Shown: positions 55,939 through 64,000 of the stretch, piece after piece
Position numbering within the stretch: position 1 is the stretch's first letter
Layout of the letters: the number at the start of each line of letters is the position of its first letter
IMG/VR virus record: IMGVR_UViG_3300024518_000034
Coordinates: 1 to 64,000 of that record
Length of the DNA stretch: 64,000 bases
Direction: 5' to 3' (one strand)
Source: a virus
Position numbers and translations under genes: made by a program
The notes under the pieces: generated by a model
The model's input: the letters and a program-made list of their open reading frames with translations, nothing else
Database searches by the model: none
Told to the model about the DNA's origin: nothing

Positions 55939-55962
55939 TTTTAAGGAAATATGAAGTATAAT
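55935..55962 (+). promoter_or_regulatory. Promoter before the replication block
   Basis: TTGATT (55935-55940, overlapping the previous stop), 16 bases, TATAAT (55957-55962). AAGGAGAAGGACA and ATG 55983 follow. It separates the tail genes from the replication genes. Confidence 0.75.
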
Positions 55963-55982
55963 AGAAAATAAGGAGAAGGACA

Positions 55983-56570
55983 ATGGATTATTTAAATATT
56001 TGGCTATACACATGTGCTACTTTAGTGACGCTCGCAGCAACATGGAAGACGATTAGATTTTTGGGTTGGAAGAAAAAGCTAATGTTCTATACAGTGAGAG
56101 AAATGGCAAAGGGGAAGGGAGCCATACAGGGAACGTTGATGTGGCCAGCACTTATTGTAGACACTGTTTTGATGCCAGTATATGCTTTTGCTGCACTGTT
56201 GCAGGGAACTATAGATAAGCAGTTAGAGTTGGTAGATTTGAAAGCCATAGAAACAGGAAAAGCCTATTGGAATGACAAGGCGTTTACTTGGTTACAAGAG
56301 GATTTCAATAAGACCAAAAATGATCTTAGAGATTTAATCGACGTGTGGGTTTCAGACGAAAGCGTGATTGATCTTGAAGCTAAAGTTAAAGAGTTGCAAG
56401 AGGAGATAACTAGGTTGGAGAAAAATTTTGAGGATAGAATAAATTATCCAACAAAAATAAATTACCCAAAAAATATGGGTTTGGCGAAAAAAGAAATAGA
56501 CGAGATGTATGGTTTTCATGAGGAATGTCGTCGCAATAGCATTAGACAACTCACCTTGCCATACTGCTAA
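55983..56570 (+). CDS. Membrane-anchored coiled-coil protein (195 aa)
   Basis: Two hydrophobic segments (about 5-24 and 52-75) are followed by a long heptad-patterned stretch (about 115-155) with VKELQEEITRLEKNFEDRI, then a basic tail. Strong ribosome site. As the first gene of the unit it could tether replication proteins to the membrane, but nothing in the sequence proves it. Confidence 0.62.
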   Translation: MDYLNIWLYTCATLVTLAATWKTIRFLGWKKKLMFYTVREMAKGKGAIQGTLMWPALIVDTVLMPVYAFAALLQGTIDKQLELVDLKAIETGKAYWNDKAFTWLQEDFNKTKNDLRDLIDVWVSDESVIDLEAKVKELQEEITRLEKNFEDRINYPTKINYPKNMGLAKKEIDEMYGFHEECRRNSIRQLTLPYC

Positions 56571-56579
56571 AAAAAATAA

Positions 56580-58259
56580 ATGATCTGCGCGGACATACAT
56601 AAGCAGGAAAGCAGAATAGTAGTTTGGACAGACGAAAGTAAAGAGTCGATAGCACTGAGAAGAGTTATCGACTCTTTGCCTTACTATTTAGAGTTTGATA
56701 ACAAATACATAATTTCTATCTACGATTTTTGTTTATTGAAAAATGGACTGGACAAAGAAAATTTAAAAAGTAGAAGAATGAGTGGACCACTAAGAGATAA
56801 AATTTCTTTATTGAATAGTGAGGGAGAAGAGTTACCAGACTTGAACCTAAAAAGACCATTGCTTCCTTTTCACGAAGGCGGGGTTAAATTCTTAGCTTCA
56901 AGAAATTCCTTACTCGCTGATCAAATGGGGTTGGGAAAGACAGGACAAGCTTTAGCGGCAGCAAGCCTTTTGATAAAACAAGGTAAGGCGAATCATGCAA
57001 TATTTTTGGTAACTAAGAGTGGGATGGAACATTGGTGTGATCAAATAAAGACTATGTTCCACGATGAAGATATTGACTACGTTGTAGTTAGAGGAAAAGC
57101 TAATAAAAGATTACCCTTGTACAAAGAAGATCACAAGTTTTATTTGGTGTCTTTGGATACATTTAAGAAAGACATAGAAAAGTTATTTCCGAATAGAAAT
57201 AAGAAGTTAAGAGAGATGTGGTCTAAGTCTATAGTGGTGGTGGACGAGATTCATCGAATTAAGCATTCCAGAACCATAAGCGCCAAGGCTTGCTATAAAA
57301 TAGGAAGGTATGCTGCTTACAGGTGGGGCATGACGGGGACACCGTTAGATGGAAGAGTCGAGAATCTGTATGGAGTGATGAACTTTATAGATAGAGATTT
57401 TTTTGTAAACAAAGGTCATTGTTTAAGTTACCACACTATTACTGATTTCTGGGGTGGAATTACTGAATACAGAAATATGGAGAGCTTGAGGGAAAAACTC
57501 AAAACAGTAATGATACGCAGACTGAAAAAGGACGTTTGGAAAGAATTACCAGATAAAGCCTATTTAGATCATTACATAGATTTAAGCACCGAAGAAAAAA
57601 AATTATATAAGCAAATCAAGAGACAGCAACTAGATATGGTGTCTCCAGAAATAAATGAAAAAATCAATATTTGCTTGCCAATTGGGCTGCTATCGTATGG
57701 GCAGATGTGTGTCAACACACCTACCTTAATAGATCGTAAATGGACAAAACCATCGACAAAAATGAAAGAACTGTATGAATTGTTAGAAGAATTAACAGTT
57801 ATTTCCAAAGTGGTAGTTTTTACTAAATTCGCTAAGATGTGTCACATCTTACATCAGTGGTTGCCCTGGAAGAGCGTAGTGTTCACAGGAGAGCTAACTA
57901 CCAAGGAGAGAAGAAAAAGGCAGGTGGACTTCTTGACAAACGAAGAGATTCGTGTTTTCATAATGGATACAGCAGGAGCGCAAGCTATCGATTTACATGG
58001 AATTGAAATCGATGGAGTTTGGCACCAAGGTGCAGAGTATTTAATTAGATATGACAACCTTTGGAATCCAGCTATGAATGAACAAGTTGAAGACCGCATC
58101 CACAGAGTTGGACAAAAAGAGAAGGTGACAATTATTGACTTAATTGCACGAGACACGATAGAAGAGAAGATTAAAAGTTTATTGGTAGCCAAGAAGGAAA
58201 TAACGAAGAGGATAATAGATAAAAATCTAACAGAAAAAGAATGTATGATACTCATGTAA
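56580..58259 (+). CDS. SNF2-family helicase, intact
   Basis: Encodes 559 residues with both lobes. Motif I DQMGLGKT (114-121), motif II DEIH (222-225), motif III MTGTP (251-255), and toward the end QVEDRIHRVGQ (motif VI). Unlike the split enzyme at 3616/4967 it lacks the DUF6011-like zinc tail and the HARP-like start. It is placed directly before the loader and helicase, so a role in fork handling, recombination or transcription clearance is likely. It overlaps the next gene by 19 bases. Confidence 0.9.
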   Translation: MICADIHKQESRIVVWTDESKESIALRRVIDSLPYYLEFDNKYIISIYDFCLLKNGLDKENLKSRRMSGPLRDKISLLNSEGEELPDLNLKRPLLPFHEGGVKFLASRNSLLADQMGLGKTGQALAAASLLIKQGKANHAIFLVTKSGMEHWCDQIKTMFHDEDIDYVVVRGKANKRLPLYKEDHKFYLVSLDTFKKDIEKLFPNRNKKLREMWSKSIVVVDEIHRIKHSRTISAKACYKIGRYAAYRWGMTGTPLDGRVENLYGVMNFIDRDFFVNKGHCLSYHTITDFWGGITEYRNMESLREKLKTVMIRRLKKDVWKELPDKAYLDHYIDLSTEEKKLYKQIKRQQLDMVSPEINEKINICLPIGLLSYGQMCVNTPTLIDRKWTKPSTKMKELYELLEELTVISKVVVFTKFAKMCHILHQWLPWKSVVFTGELTTKERRKRQVDFLTNEEIRVFIMDTAGAQAIDLHGIEIDGVWHQGAEYLIRYDNLWNPAMNEQVEDRIHRVGQKEKVTIIDLIARDTIEEKIKSLLVAKKEITKRIIDKNLTEKECMILM

Positions 58260-59179
58260 ACCAAACAAAATTTGATATTTATCTATTAGGCTCATACGGG
58301 TATGCTATCAGAGACATAATTAAAAAACTAAACATAGCTCTAAACGAGAAAGCAAAGGAAGCGTTACGAAATCAAGTGAGGCTTCCTAAAATTTTTTATG
58401 AGCAGGGTTGGAAAAGATTTTTAATCTATAGGGAAGTAGAAAAGAAAACAAAAGATATTCATGTGCTATTGGAAATGTTGATTGAGGGGTTTGATAATGG
58501 CAGTTGGATAAAGGAAGAGTTGGCCGCATACGATTGGCAATTCATTTTTGAGTTTTGTGACTACGGCGAAACCATAGAAATAGGGAATGTAGGAGTTGAC
58601 ACCATACATATAGCAATTGCTGGCTCTAGGCCTTTTATTGTTTTAAATGGTGAGTACATCATGACTTCCAAGGATAGGGTGAAAAAAGCCAAACCAAGTC
58701 TTTCACTTAGGACCATTTTCGAGTATAGTTTAGAGATGGGTACGAGAGAAATAGTCAAGACTGAGAAGAACCGAGAGATCATTTTGAAGCCGGTGGTGAG
58801 ATATCAGGACAAGTATATAGATGATTGGAGGTTGGATGATTTTGCAAACTACATATATGACAGTGTTACTGTGAGATTTGGTCCGACATATATTTCCATT
58901 ACGGAACTTAAAAAGAGAAGCATAGTGAAGAACGGTGTCCAAGGGTTGGGTAGAATGATGAAGATAAGCGACCTAAAGGAACAGAAGGAAAGATATAAAG
59001 AATTTATAGACTGGCTGTTAGAGAAGTTTATTTATAGTAAAACTGTTACGGTAGGCAACTTTGTTTCAAAGGCCACCTTTAGAAATTTCATTATGGACAG
59101 AGAAAGTAAAAAACAGTCAGGTACAGTTTTGGGTAACGAGGGAGCAGATTATAGTAAGGATGTTGAGGTGTCGTTCTAA
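58241..59179 (+). CDS. Unknown protein in the replication block (312 aa)
   Basis: Encodes 312 residues, mixed alpha/beta, with many Lys and Tyr. No Walker, zinc or nuclease motif is visible. Its tight setting (19-base overlap before, one-base after) between helicase genes suggests a replication or recombination accessory protein. Confidence 0.65.
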   Translation: MYDTHVNQTKFDIYLLGSYGYAIRDIIKKLNIALNEKAKEALRNQVRLPKIFYEQGWKRFLIYREVEKKTKDIHVLLEMLIEGFDNGSWIKEELAAYDWQFIFEFCDYGETIEIGNVGVDTIHIAIAGSRPFIVLNGEYIMTSKDRVKKAKPSLSLRTIFEYSLEMGTREIVKTEKNREIILKPVVRYQDKYIDDWRLDDFANYIYDSVTVRFGPTYISITELKKRSIVKNGVQGLGRMMKISDLKEQKERYKEFIDWLLEKFIYSKTVTVGNFVSKATFRNFIMDRESKKQSGTVLGNEGADYSKDVEVSF

Positions 59180-59973
59180 TGTTGACAAACGAGGAGAGAG
59201 TGAAGGCCATAAATGCTTTAAAAGAGAGAATGACAAGGGAATGTAAATGTCCTAAGGCTGATGGATACAGGCAACAATTGCCATGCAAGTGTGATTCATC
59301 TTTTAGAAATAAATCAATAGCCATTGCAGCAGGCGTTCCAAGTGAGTATGTAGAGTACACCTTGAAGTCTTATCCGGGTAGTGAAGAGTTAAAGAAAGAT
59401 CCAAGAGTTAAGCAGGTTAAAACTTGGATGAACAAATATTTGAAGAATATGGATAAGAACCTAGATCATAATGTAGGACTAATGATAGTTGGTCCATATG
59501 GGGCAGGGAAGACGGCGCTTTTGTCTTTGTGTTTGAGAAAAGCTTTGAACATAGTATTCCCTTCTGGAGGAATCTATAGTACGGCATCAGACATGATACT
59601 CGCCGCAGGAGCGGGTAGATATGATAAGAGAGAAGTAGTGTACAGTTTGAATGATTTTAGAAGTAAACAGGTCGCTTTTATAGATGATTTAGGTAAAGAA
59701 TTTATAATAGGATCCACGGGGATAATTACTGATAGATCAAAGTTTGGCATGATCTTGGATGATATTTTGAGGGTCAGAGCGGCTAAGGGACTGATCACAT
59801 TCATGTCCACAAACTATTCAGTAGAACAGATAGGGGAAGAGTACGGTAAGTCGTGTTTAGAAGCCGTCAAGCAGTGCATGAAGGTAATAGCATTTAAGAA
59901 AGACTACCCGAACCTTAGGGACGTTTCATTTAATAGTGCGGAGGCTAGAGCGAGGAGAATTTACGGGGAATGA
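59179..59973 (+). CDS. AAA+ helicase loader (DnaC-like)
   Basis: Encodes 264 residues. The first 40 contain C-K-C-P and P-C-K-C, a four-Cys zinc site in the place of DnaC/phage loader N-domains. Walker A is GPYGAGKT (105-112), Walker B VAFIDDLGKE (165-174), and a sensor-like FMSTNYS follows. The arginine finger region is near RARR at the end. It would load the DnaB-like helicase encoded next. Confidence 0.85.
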   Translation: MLTNEERVKAINALKERMTRECKCPKADGYRQQLPCKCDSSFRNKSIAIAAGVPSEYVEYTLKSYPGSEELKKDPRVKQVKTWMNKYLKNMDKNLDHNVGLMIVGPYGAGKTALLSLCLRKALNIVFPSGGIYSTASDMILAAGAGRYDKREVVYSLNDFRSKQVAFIDDLGKEFIIGSTGIITDRSKFGMILDDILRVRAAKGLITFMSTNYSVEQIGEEYGKSCLEAVKQCMKVIAFKKDYPNLRDVSFNSAEARARRIYGE

Positions 59974-61328
59974 GAACAGCAGACGTTGAACTGGAAGAAG
60001 AAATTTTAGCAATGATGATGAAGGACAAAGGATTGGCGGTGTTTGGTTTGAAAGAACTAAATGAGACTGACTTTGTTACGGTGCATAAATCAATTTCTCC
60101 TTCAAGATATACAAACTTTATCTTCAGTAAGATAAAAGATGATATTGATTCAGGAAGCGACGGAAGTTCCACGATGATAATAAGTGGATTCAAAAGCGAT
60201 CCATTTGTTTCAGAAAAAAATCAGAAGTCATATGTAACATTAATTAAGAGACTGTCATCTATGAAGATTAAAAAGATGAATCATTCTTACTTTAAAAAGA
60301 AGTGTGACATGTTAGTGTTGGTAACTAGAAAAAGAGGAATGGATCTTCTAATTAGAGACGTGGTTATGTTTTTAAAGGAAGATAACGTTGTCAAAGCTGA
60401 AGACTCTTTTAAGAAGTATTTGAAAGATTTAAATAGAAGAGCTATGAGAACGGAGTCGGTGATTATCGACTGGAAAGAAAACTTCCCAGATCGAAAGATA
60501 AAAGTACAAGAAGCTATTCCAGATACAAACATCATTACTGGATTTCCGCCTATCGATGACAATTTTGGATCTATTACAAGAGGTGAGTTACATGTGATAG
60601 TGGGAAGAACTGGAGGTGGTAAGAGTGTATTGAAGCAACACGTAACTGCGAATGTTGTGAAGATGGGATATCCAGTTCTGTATATAACCAAAGAAGACAC
60701 CGAAGAAGAAGTCGCCCTAAGATTTGATGCACACTTCAGTAATATTGACCATCCGAAGTTCCACATGCATATGCTCAAACAAGAAGAGATAGAGGATTGG
60801 GAATCGAGTGTAAATAGAATTCCAGACAATCTTTTGAAAATCGTTTGCATGGGACAGTCGTTCAATATCGGTGACGTTAAGGCGATTATGAACAATCAGA
60901 TAAATGGAGGATTCAATCCGGCATTGGTTGTAGTTGATTATATTGGTTTGATGGAGCCAGTAGATAGAAGACTGCAAGATTATAAAGCTGTGGACAAGGT
61001 CGTGCAGGATTTGAAAGAGTTTGCTATAGAATATAATATTGGTGTGGTATCTAGCGCACAGTTAAGACCAGATGCATATGAGAAGGAAACAGTGGAGGTT
61101 GGAGATATCGCTGCATCTAAGTTAGGTATTTCAACAAACGTGAACGGACTGTACGCTTTCATAAATACGAGTTTGATGAAGGCACAGGGAGGGGCGACAG
61201 TGCAAGTGATGAAGGTAAGGTCTACGGGAATTAAAACAGAATTTTACACAGTGAATCCTAATTTTCACAGAATAACTATACATGAAGGCTGGAGAGCATT
61301 GAGGAATAAATACGAAAATGAACAATAA
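59970..61328 (+). CDS. Replicative DNA helicase (DnaB-like)
   Basis: Encodes 452 residues with a helical N-terminal domain (1-155), then the RecA-like core: Walker A GRTGGGKS (212-219), YITKEDTEEEVALR, Walker B ALVVVDYIGLMEP and SSAQLRP, as in DnaB/gp41-type helicases. Start overlaps the loader stop by four bases. It unwinds DNA 5' to 3' at the fork and works with the primase downstream. Confidence 0.9.
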   Translation: MRTADVELEEEILAMMMKDKGLAVFGLKELNETDFVTVHKSISPSRYTNFIFSKIKDDIDSGSDGSSTMIISGFKSDPFVSEKNQKSYVTLIKRLSSMKIKKMNHSYFKKKCDMLVLVTRKRGMDLLIRDVVMFLKEDNVVKAEDSFKKYLKDLNRRAMRTESVIIDWKENFPDRKIKVQEAIPDTNIITGFPPIDDNFGSITRGELHVIVGRTGGGKSVLKQHVTANVVKMGYPVLYITKEDTEEEVALRFDAHFSNIDHPKFHMHMLKQEEIEDWESSVNRIPDNLLKIVCMGQSFNIGDVKAIMNNQINGGFNPALVVVDYIGLMEPVDRRLQDYKAVDKVVQDLKEFAIEYNIGVVSSAQLRPDAYEKETVEVGDIAASKLGISTNVNGLYAFINTSLMKAQGGATVQVMKVRSTGIKTEFYTVNPNFHRITIHEGWRALRNKYENEQ

Positions 61329-62349
61329 CATTTTAATATGTGGAGGAATTACAGAATTAGAAAAGTCAATCGCCAAGGTTGATATATTAGAGATACTTAA
61401 AAAGTATGCTCCAAGTTTGAGAAAGAGGAATGGAAAAGAATTTTTTGGACGATGCCCTTTTTCTTTTCACGAAGATAGAATTCCTAGTTTTGGTATCCAC
61501 GTTGGAGAAGGATCGAAAAAGGGAGTTTGGAATTGTGGTTGCGGTTCTGGCAACATAATTCGCTTTATGAAGAACGTTACCGGTGTGAATGACGAAGGGC
61601 AGATTGCAAAAATTTTAAAATTAAATCAATTAGCTAAAGGATCGTTTACTAATGAGACAGTACATCAATTAGAGAGCTTAATTGATGGGTGGGACAAGAC
61701 TAGCAATGATGACGTAACAAAAGAGGTCTTGCCAAAAATGAAACAAATAAAGCCTTTGATTGCAAAATATCTGATTGAGAAGAGGAAAAGGTATTCGGTG
61801 GAGGAAGCGTTGGAGGTGACGAGAGAATTTAGTTTAGGAGTGTCTATTGACTACGAAAATAATCCAGTGTATAATTGGATTGTAGTACCCGTTAAGGACA
61901 AGCGAGGGAAACTCATTATGTGGATTGCGCAACATCCCACTTCTAGAAGAAAATATAATGGAGGGAGAACTACGGGGCTATTGTTTAACATCAATAATGC
62001 CATAAAGAAGAACTGGGTGATTGTAGTAGAATCAATGTGGTGTGCGATAAGATTGAACATGTGGGGATATCCAGCGATTTCTACGTTTGGGGCTAGAATG
62101 GACGATATACAAGCAAAAACGATTAAAAAACACTGGAAAATGGTCTGTCTGTGTTATGACATGTATGACAAGGATTCGGCAGGCGCAAGGGCACAAAAGA
62201 AGGCGATCAAGCTTCTTACGCCGCAGTTGAAGGTAAAGACAGTGTTGTTGCCAAAAGGAAAAGATCCAGACAAGTGTACCAAGAAAGAAATGCAGGTAGC
62301 TTTAGATAACTCTTCTAGAGTGGGGATGATCAAAAACAGATGGACTTAA
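61318..62349 (+). CDS. DNA primase (CHC2 zinc finger and Toprim)
   Basis: Encodes 343 residues. C46, H51, C73 and C75 (RCPFSFHED, WNCGCGSGN) form the CHC2-type zinc domain. The Toprim core has VVES with the catalytic Glu and a CYDMYDKDSAG block with the Asp-x-Asp-type metal site. It is shorter than DnaG and lacks the C-terminal helicase-binding domain. It overlaps the helicase gene by 11 bases, and makes RNA primers. Confidence 0.87.
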   Translation: MNNNILICGGITELEKSIAKVDILEILKKYAPSLRKRNGKEFFGRCPFSFHEDRIPSFGIHVGEGSKKGVWNCGCGSGNIIRFMKNVTGVNDEGQIAKILKLNQLAKGSFTNETVHQLESLIDGWDKTSNDDVTKEVLPKMKQIKPLIAKYLIEKRKRYSVEEALEVTREFSLGVSIDYENNPVYNWIVVPVKDKRGKLIMWIAQHPTSRRKYNGGRTTGLLFNINNAIKKNWVIVVESMWCAIRLNMWGYPAISTFGARMDDIQAKTIKKHWKMVCLCYDMYDKDSAGARAQKKAIKLLTPQLKVKTVLLPKGKDPDKCTKKEMQVALDNSSRVGMIKNRWT

Positions 62350-62353
62350 AAAG

Positions 62354-62968
62354 ATGAAGATAAAAAACAAACATGGGTATGTGGTAGCTACCAAAGGACA
62401 AGAGGCTAGAACGGCATTACTTTATTCTCATAAGGCAATTAATTATTTGGAGTGTTTTGCCAATATTACTCTATTTTTAAGAAATAGATTAGCAACGGTA
62501 AACATGATTCCAGAAGATAGCGACATGCCAGACAAGTTTGGATTTTCAGTAAACATGGTGGACAAGTATTGGCATTTAGCTAAGTCAGATGAAGGCGAGA
62601 GTGCTTTTCTAATTGACTATTTTGTAATAGAGAGAGACAGAAGGCCTAAAGGCAAGCCAATAATAAAGGGAAGAAAGCGCGGAGGGGTTGATGAATTAAT
62701 GTTGTGGTCTACCCAGGTGAATAGAATATTAGTAGATTGCGCTGTAGGGTGTTTTACTGACTATATGGTTGGAGATAGAAATTTTTCAGGAGCTTTGTGG
62801 TGGTCACATAAAGTTAAAGCTGTGGCTAGTAGGTATGCATATGAATTGGATTGTTATAGACAGATGTTGTGCCTTAGGCCTAGCGAAAATAGAATAAAAA
62901 CTTTGAAGGAATCTTATGGGTTAAGAATTTATAAGGAATTTGATAGAAATTTTTTGGAAGGAATATAA
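62354..62968 (+). CDS. Unknown protein in the replication block (204 aa)
   Basis: Encodes 204 residues, mixed helix and strand, with a strongly basic loop (KGKPIIKGRKRGG) and a Cys-containing middle. No recognised motif. It follows the primase by four bases and precedes two small genes. Possibly a DNA-binding accessory. Confidence 0.63.
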   Translation: MKIKNKHGYVVATKGQEARTALLYSHKAINYLECFANITLFLRNRLATVNMIPEDSDMPDKFGFSVNMVDKYWHLAKSDEGESAFLIDYFVIERDRRPKGKPIIKGRKRGGVDELMLWSTQVNRILVDCAVGCFTDYMVGDRNFSGALWWSHKVKAVASRYAYELDCYRQMLCLRPSENRIKTLKESYGLRIYKEFDRNFLEGI

Positions 62969-62971
62969 AAT

Positions 62972-63262
62972 ATGACAGAGTATGCACCAATCTTCGATGA
63001 CTATTTTGATGGCAAAGATGAAGTGAAAACAGATCTAACTGGGTTAGACAGAAATAGTGCATTCCTGTTAGGAAAAGAATTAGGAAAAGCAGAGGAGCAT
63101 TTGAGCTTTACTCTGTCTGGATCTCCTCTAGAATCATTAGTAATTAGTGCAAGAAATGCAGAAACGTTGATGAAGTGGGCTAGAGAAAGAGGTGCGATGA
63201 GTCAAATAAGTAGACAGATCAGTGACGACTTATATATCATTGATTTTAAATTAAATAGATAG
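62972..63262 (+). CDS. Small protein, unknown (96 aa)
   Basis: ATG 62972 follows TGGAAGGAATATAAAAT. Ninety-six residues, acidic N-terminus, helical middle, mixed C-terminus. No motif recognised. Confidence 0.6.
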   Translation: MTEYAPIFDDYFDGKDEVKTDLTGLDRNSAFLLGKELGKAEEHLSFTLSGSPLESLVISARNAETLMKWARERGAMSQISRQISDDLYIIDFKLNR

Positions 63263-63271
63263 GAGAGGGTT

Positions 63272-63916
63272 ATGGCAAATGAATATGTAGTTGAGTACAA
63301 TGAAAAATGTCCTGAATGTAATGGAAAAATTTTAATAACGGAAGATTATAGTGAGGCTCAGTGTGAAGAGTGTCTAGAAGAGTGGACCTTGAAAGACGAA
63401 GAGGAAATCACAGATACTGATCTTAAAGAAGGTTATGTAGAGATAGGTGAAGAAGAAAATGTGGAACCAGATTACGATTTTGAAGAGGACGAAGAAGATG
63501 AAGTAATTGAGGGAGATTTTGTTGAGGTGCATGATTCGTCAGCACCAACTCCAATAGCACAGCGTACAGTTGACGAACATTTGGAAGAACATCTAAATAT
63601 AGATGAGTTGGCAGCGAAAGTGTTAGCTAAAGCGCTAGCGATGGCTGTGACGGTAATCGCAACGCCCCAAGAGCCAGTGATAGCAGAACCAACAAATCCT
63701 TTCTTAGATGGAACAAGAGAAAGCCAACTAATGGAAACTCTATTGACTGGTCCACAAAACTTAGAAGACATTAAGAAGGCTTTGCCTAAAACTAGAGGTA
63801 AGCCGCCAACTGCAAAGACAATTAAGAGTTGGGTAATGGCTTTGGATAATTTAAGAGATTGGAAGGTCATAGAAGAGGATGATAAGTTTTCTGTTGAAAG
63901 GAGAAGGGATGAGTAA
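63272..63916 (+). CDS. Zinc-ribbon protein with acidic linker (214 aa)
   Basis: C-P-E-C and C-E-E-C within residues 10-35 form a zinc ribbon; residues 45-90 are extremely Glu/Asp-rich. The C-terminal 80 residues contain two helical parts with TRGKPPTAKTIKSWVMALDN, which looks like a helix-turn-helix. It may bind DNA or RNA polymerase. AGGAGAGGGTT precedes the ATG. Confidence 0.68.
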   Translation: MANEYVVEYNEKCPECNGKILITEDYSEAQCEECLEEWTLKDEEEITDTDLKEGYVEIGEEENVEPDYDFEEDEEDEVIEGDFVEVHDSSAPTPIAQRTVDEHLEEHLNIDELAAKVLAKALAMAVTVIATPQEPVIAEPTNPFLDGTRESQLMETLLTGPQNLEDIKKALPKTRGKPPTAKTIKSWVMALDNLRDWKVIEEDDKFSVERRRDE

Positions 63917-64000
63917 AGTAAAATTGCTAGAAAAACAATCGACACATAGAGAAGAGTGGACAAAGGATGATTACGTTGATAGAATACAAGCACAGATGAC
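63909..64000 (+). CDS. Partial gene cut by the window edge
   Basis: ATG 63909 overlaps the previous stop by eight bases and GAGAAGGG lies upstream. Thirty codons are visible, charged and helical, with no stop before the end. Nothing more can be said from the fragment. Confidence 0.55.
   Translation, partial: MSKVKLLEKQSTHREEWTKDDYVDRIQAQM

Overview
The window looks like part of a large tailed double-stranded DNA bacteriophage genome. The evidence is a tape-measure protein followed by very long tail or baseplate genes, a DnaB/DnaG-type replication block, densely packed and often overlapping genes with Shine-Dalgarno sites, phage-borne tRNAs, HNH homing endonucleases and many small unrecognised proteins. 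No capsid, terminase or polymerase gene lies here, so this is a fragment. The host is not identifiable. A lipobox protein and consensus sigma70-type promoters fit a Gram-negative host, but this is inference.

Bases 1-7,790 (+ strand) are compositionally distinct, with GC-rich coding from about 3.6 to 7.6 kb. They hold small genes in short cassettes, seven or eight of them headed by one unusual promoter type: TAGCAA, exactly 17 bases, then TATTCT, with TTGG before the -10. Between them lie structured non-coding stretches and one tRNA-like element. The cassettes carry an SNF2 helicase split into two genes around a promoter and a small gene, and end with a sigma-like protein carrying an inserted zinc motif, a candidate for reading these promoters.

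Bases 7,791-17,049 are mostly on the - strand and AT-rich: two HNH nucleases, an RNA ligase, a small nucleotidyltransferase of NMN adenylyltransferase type, a deaminase-like protein, a YqeY-like protein and unknowns. Inside this block is a divergent pair of 558-residue proteins (9,214-12,613) sharing a GxGTxWC motif and mirrored start regions.

Bases 17,129-26,199 (+) hold the most unusual block. A membrane peptide and a staphylococcal-nuclease-like protein lead into an ADP-ribosyltransferase-like protein, an unknown helical protein and a protein-kinase-like protein. These last three and the divergent pair begin with nearly the same peptide, M-[SA]-I-[VL]-[DNE]-L-[FYW]. The pattern recalls the capsid-targeting peptides of T4 internal proteins and suggests a set of virion-packaged, injected effectors. 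Downstream is a duplicated and rearranged region with a lipoprotein, repeat-containing proteins and a patatin-type phospholipase gene broken into two damaged copies.

Bases 26,200-38,100 (+) hold small accessory genes, three convincing tRNAs, a further tRNA-like element, a possible pseudoknotted RNA, iterons with consensus promoters, an RlaP-type nucleotidyltransferase, a metallophosphoesterase and a DUF2061-like membrane protein. Bases 38,113-55,938 encode tail proteins: probable assembly proteins, tape measure, two giant baseplate or hub-like proteins and three fibre or appendage-like proteins. A promoter at 55,935 then opens the replication unit (55,983 to the end): intact SNF2 helicase, unknown protein, helicase loader, DnaB-like helicase, CHC2/Toprim primase and small genes, with the last gene cut by the window edge.
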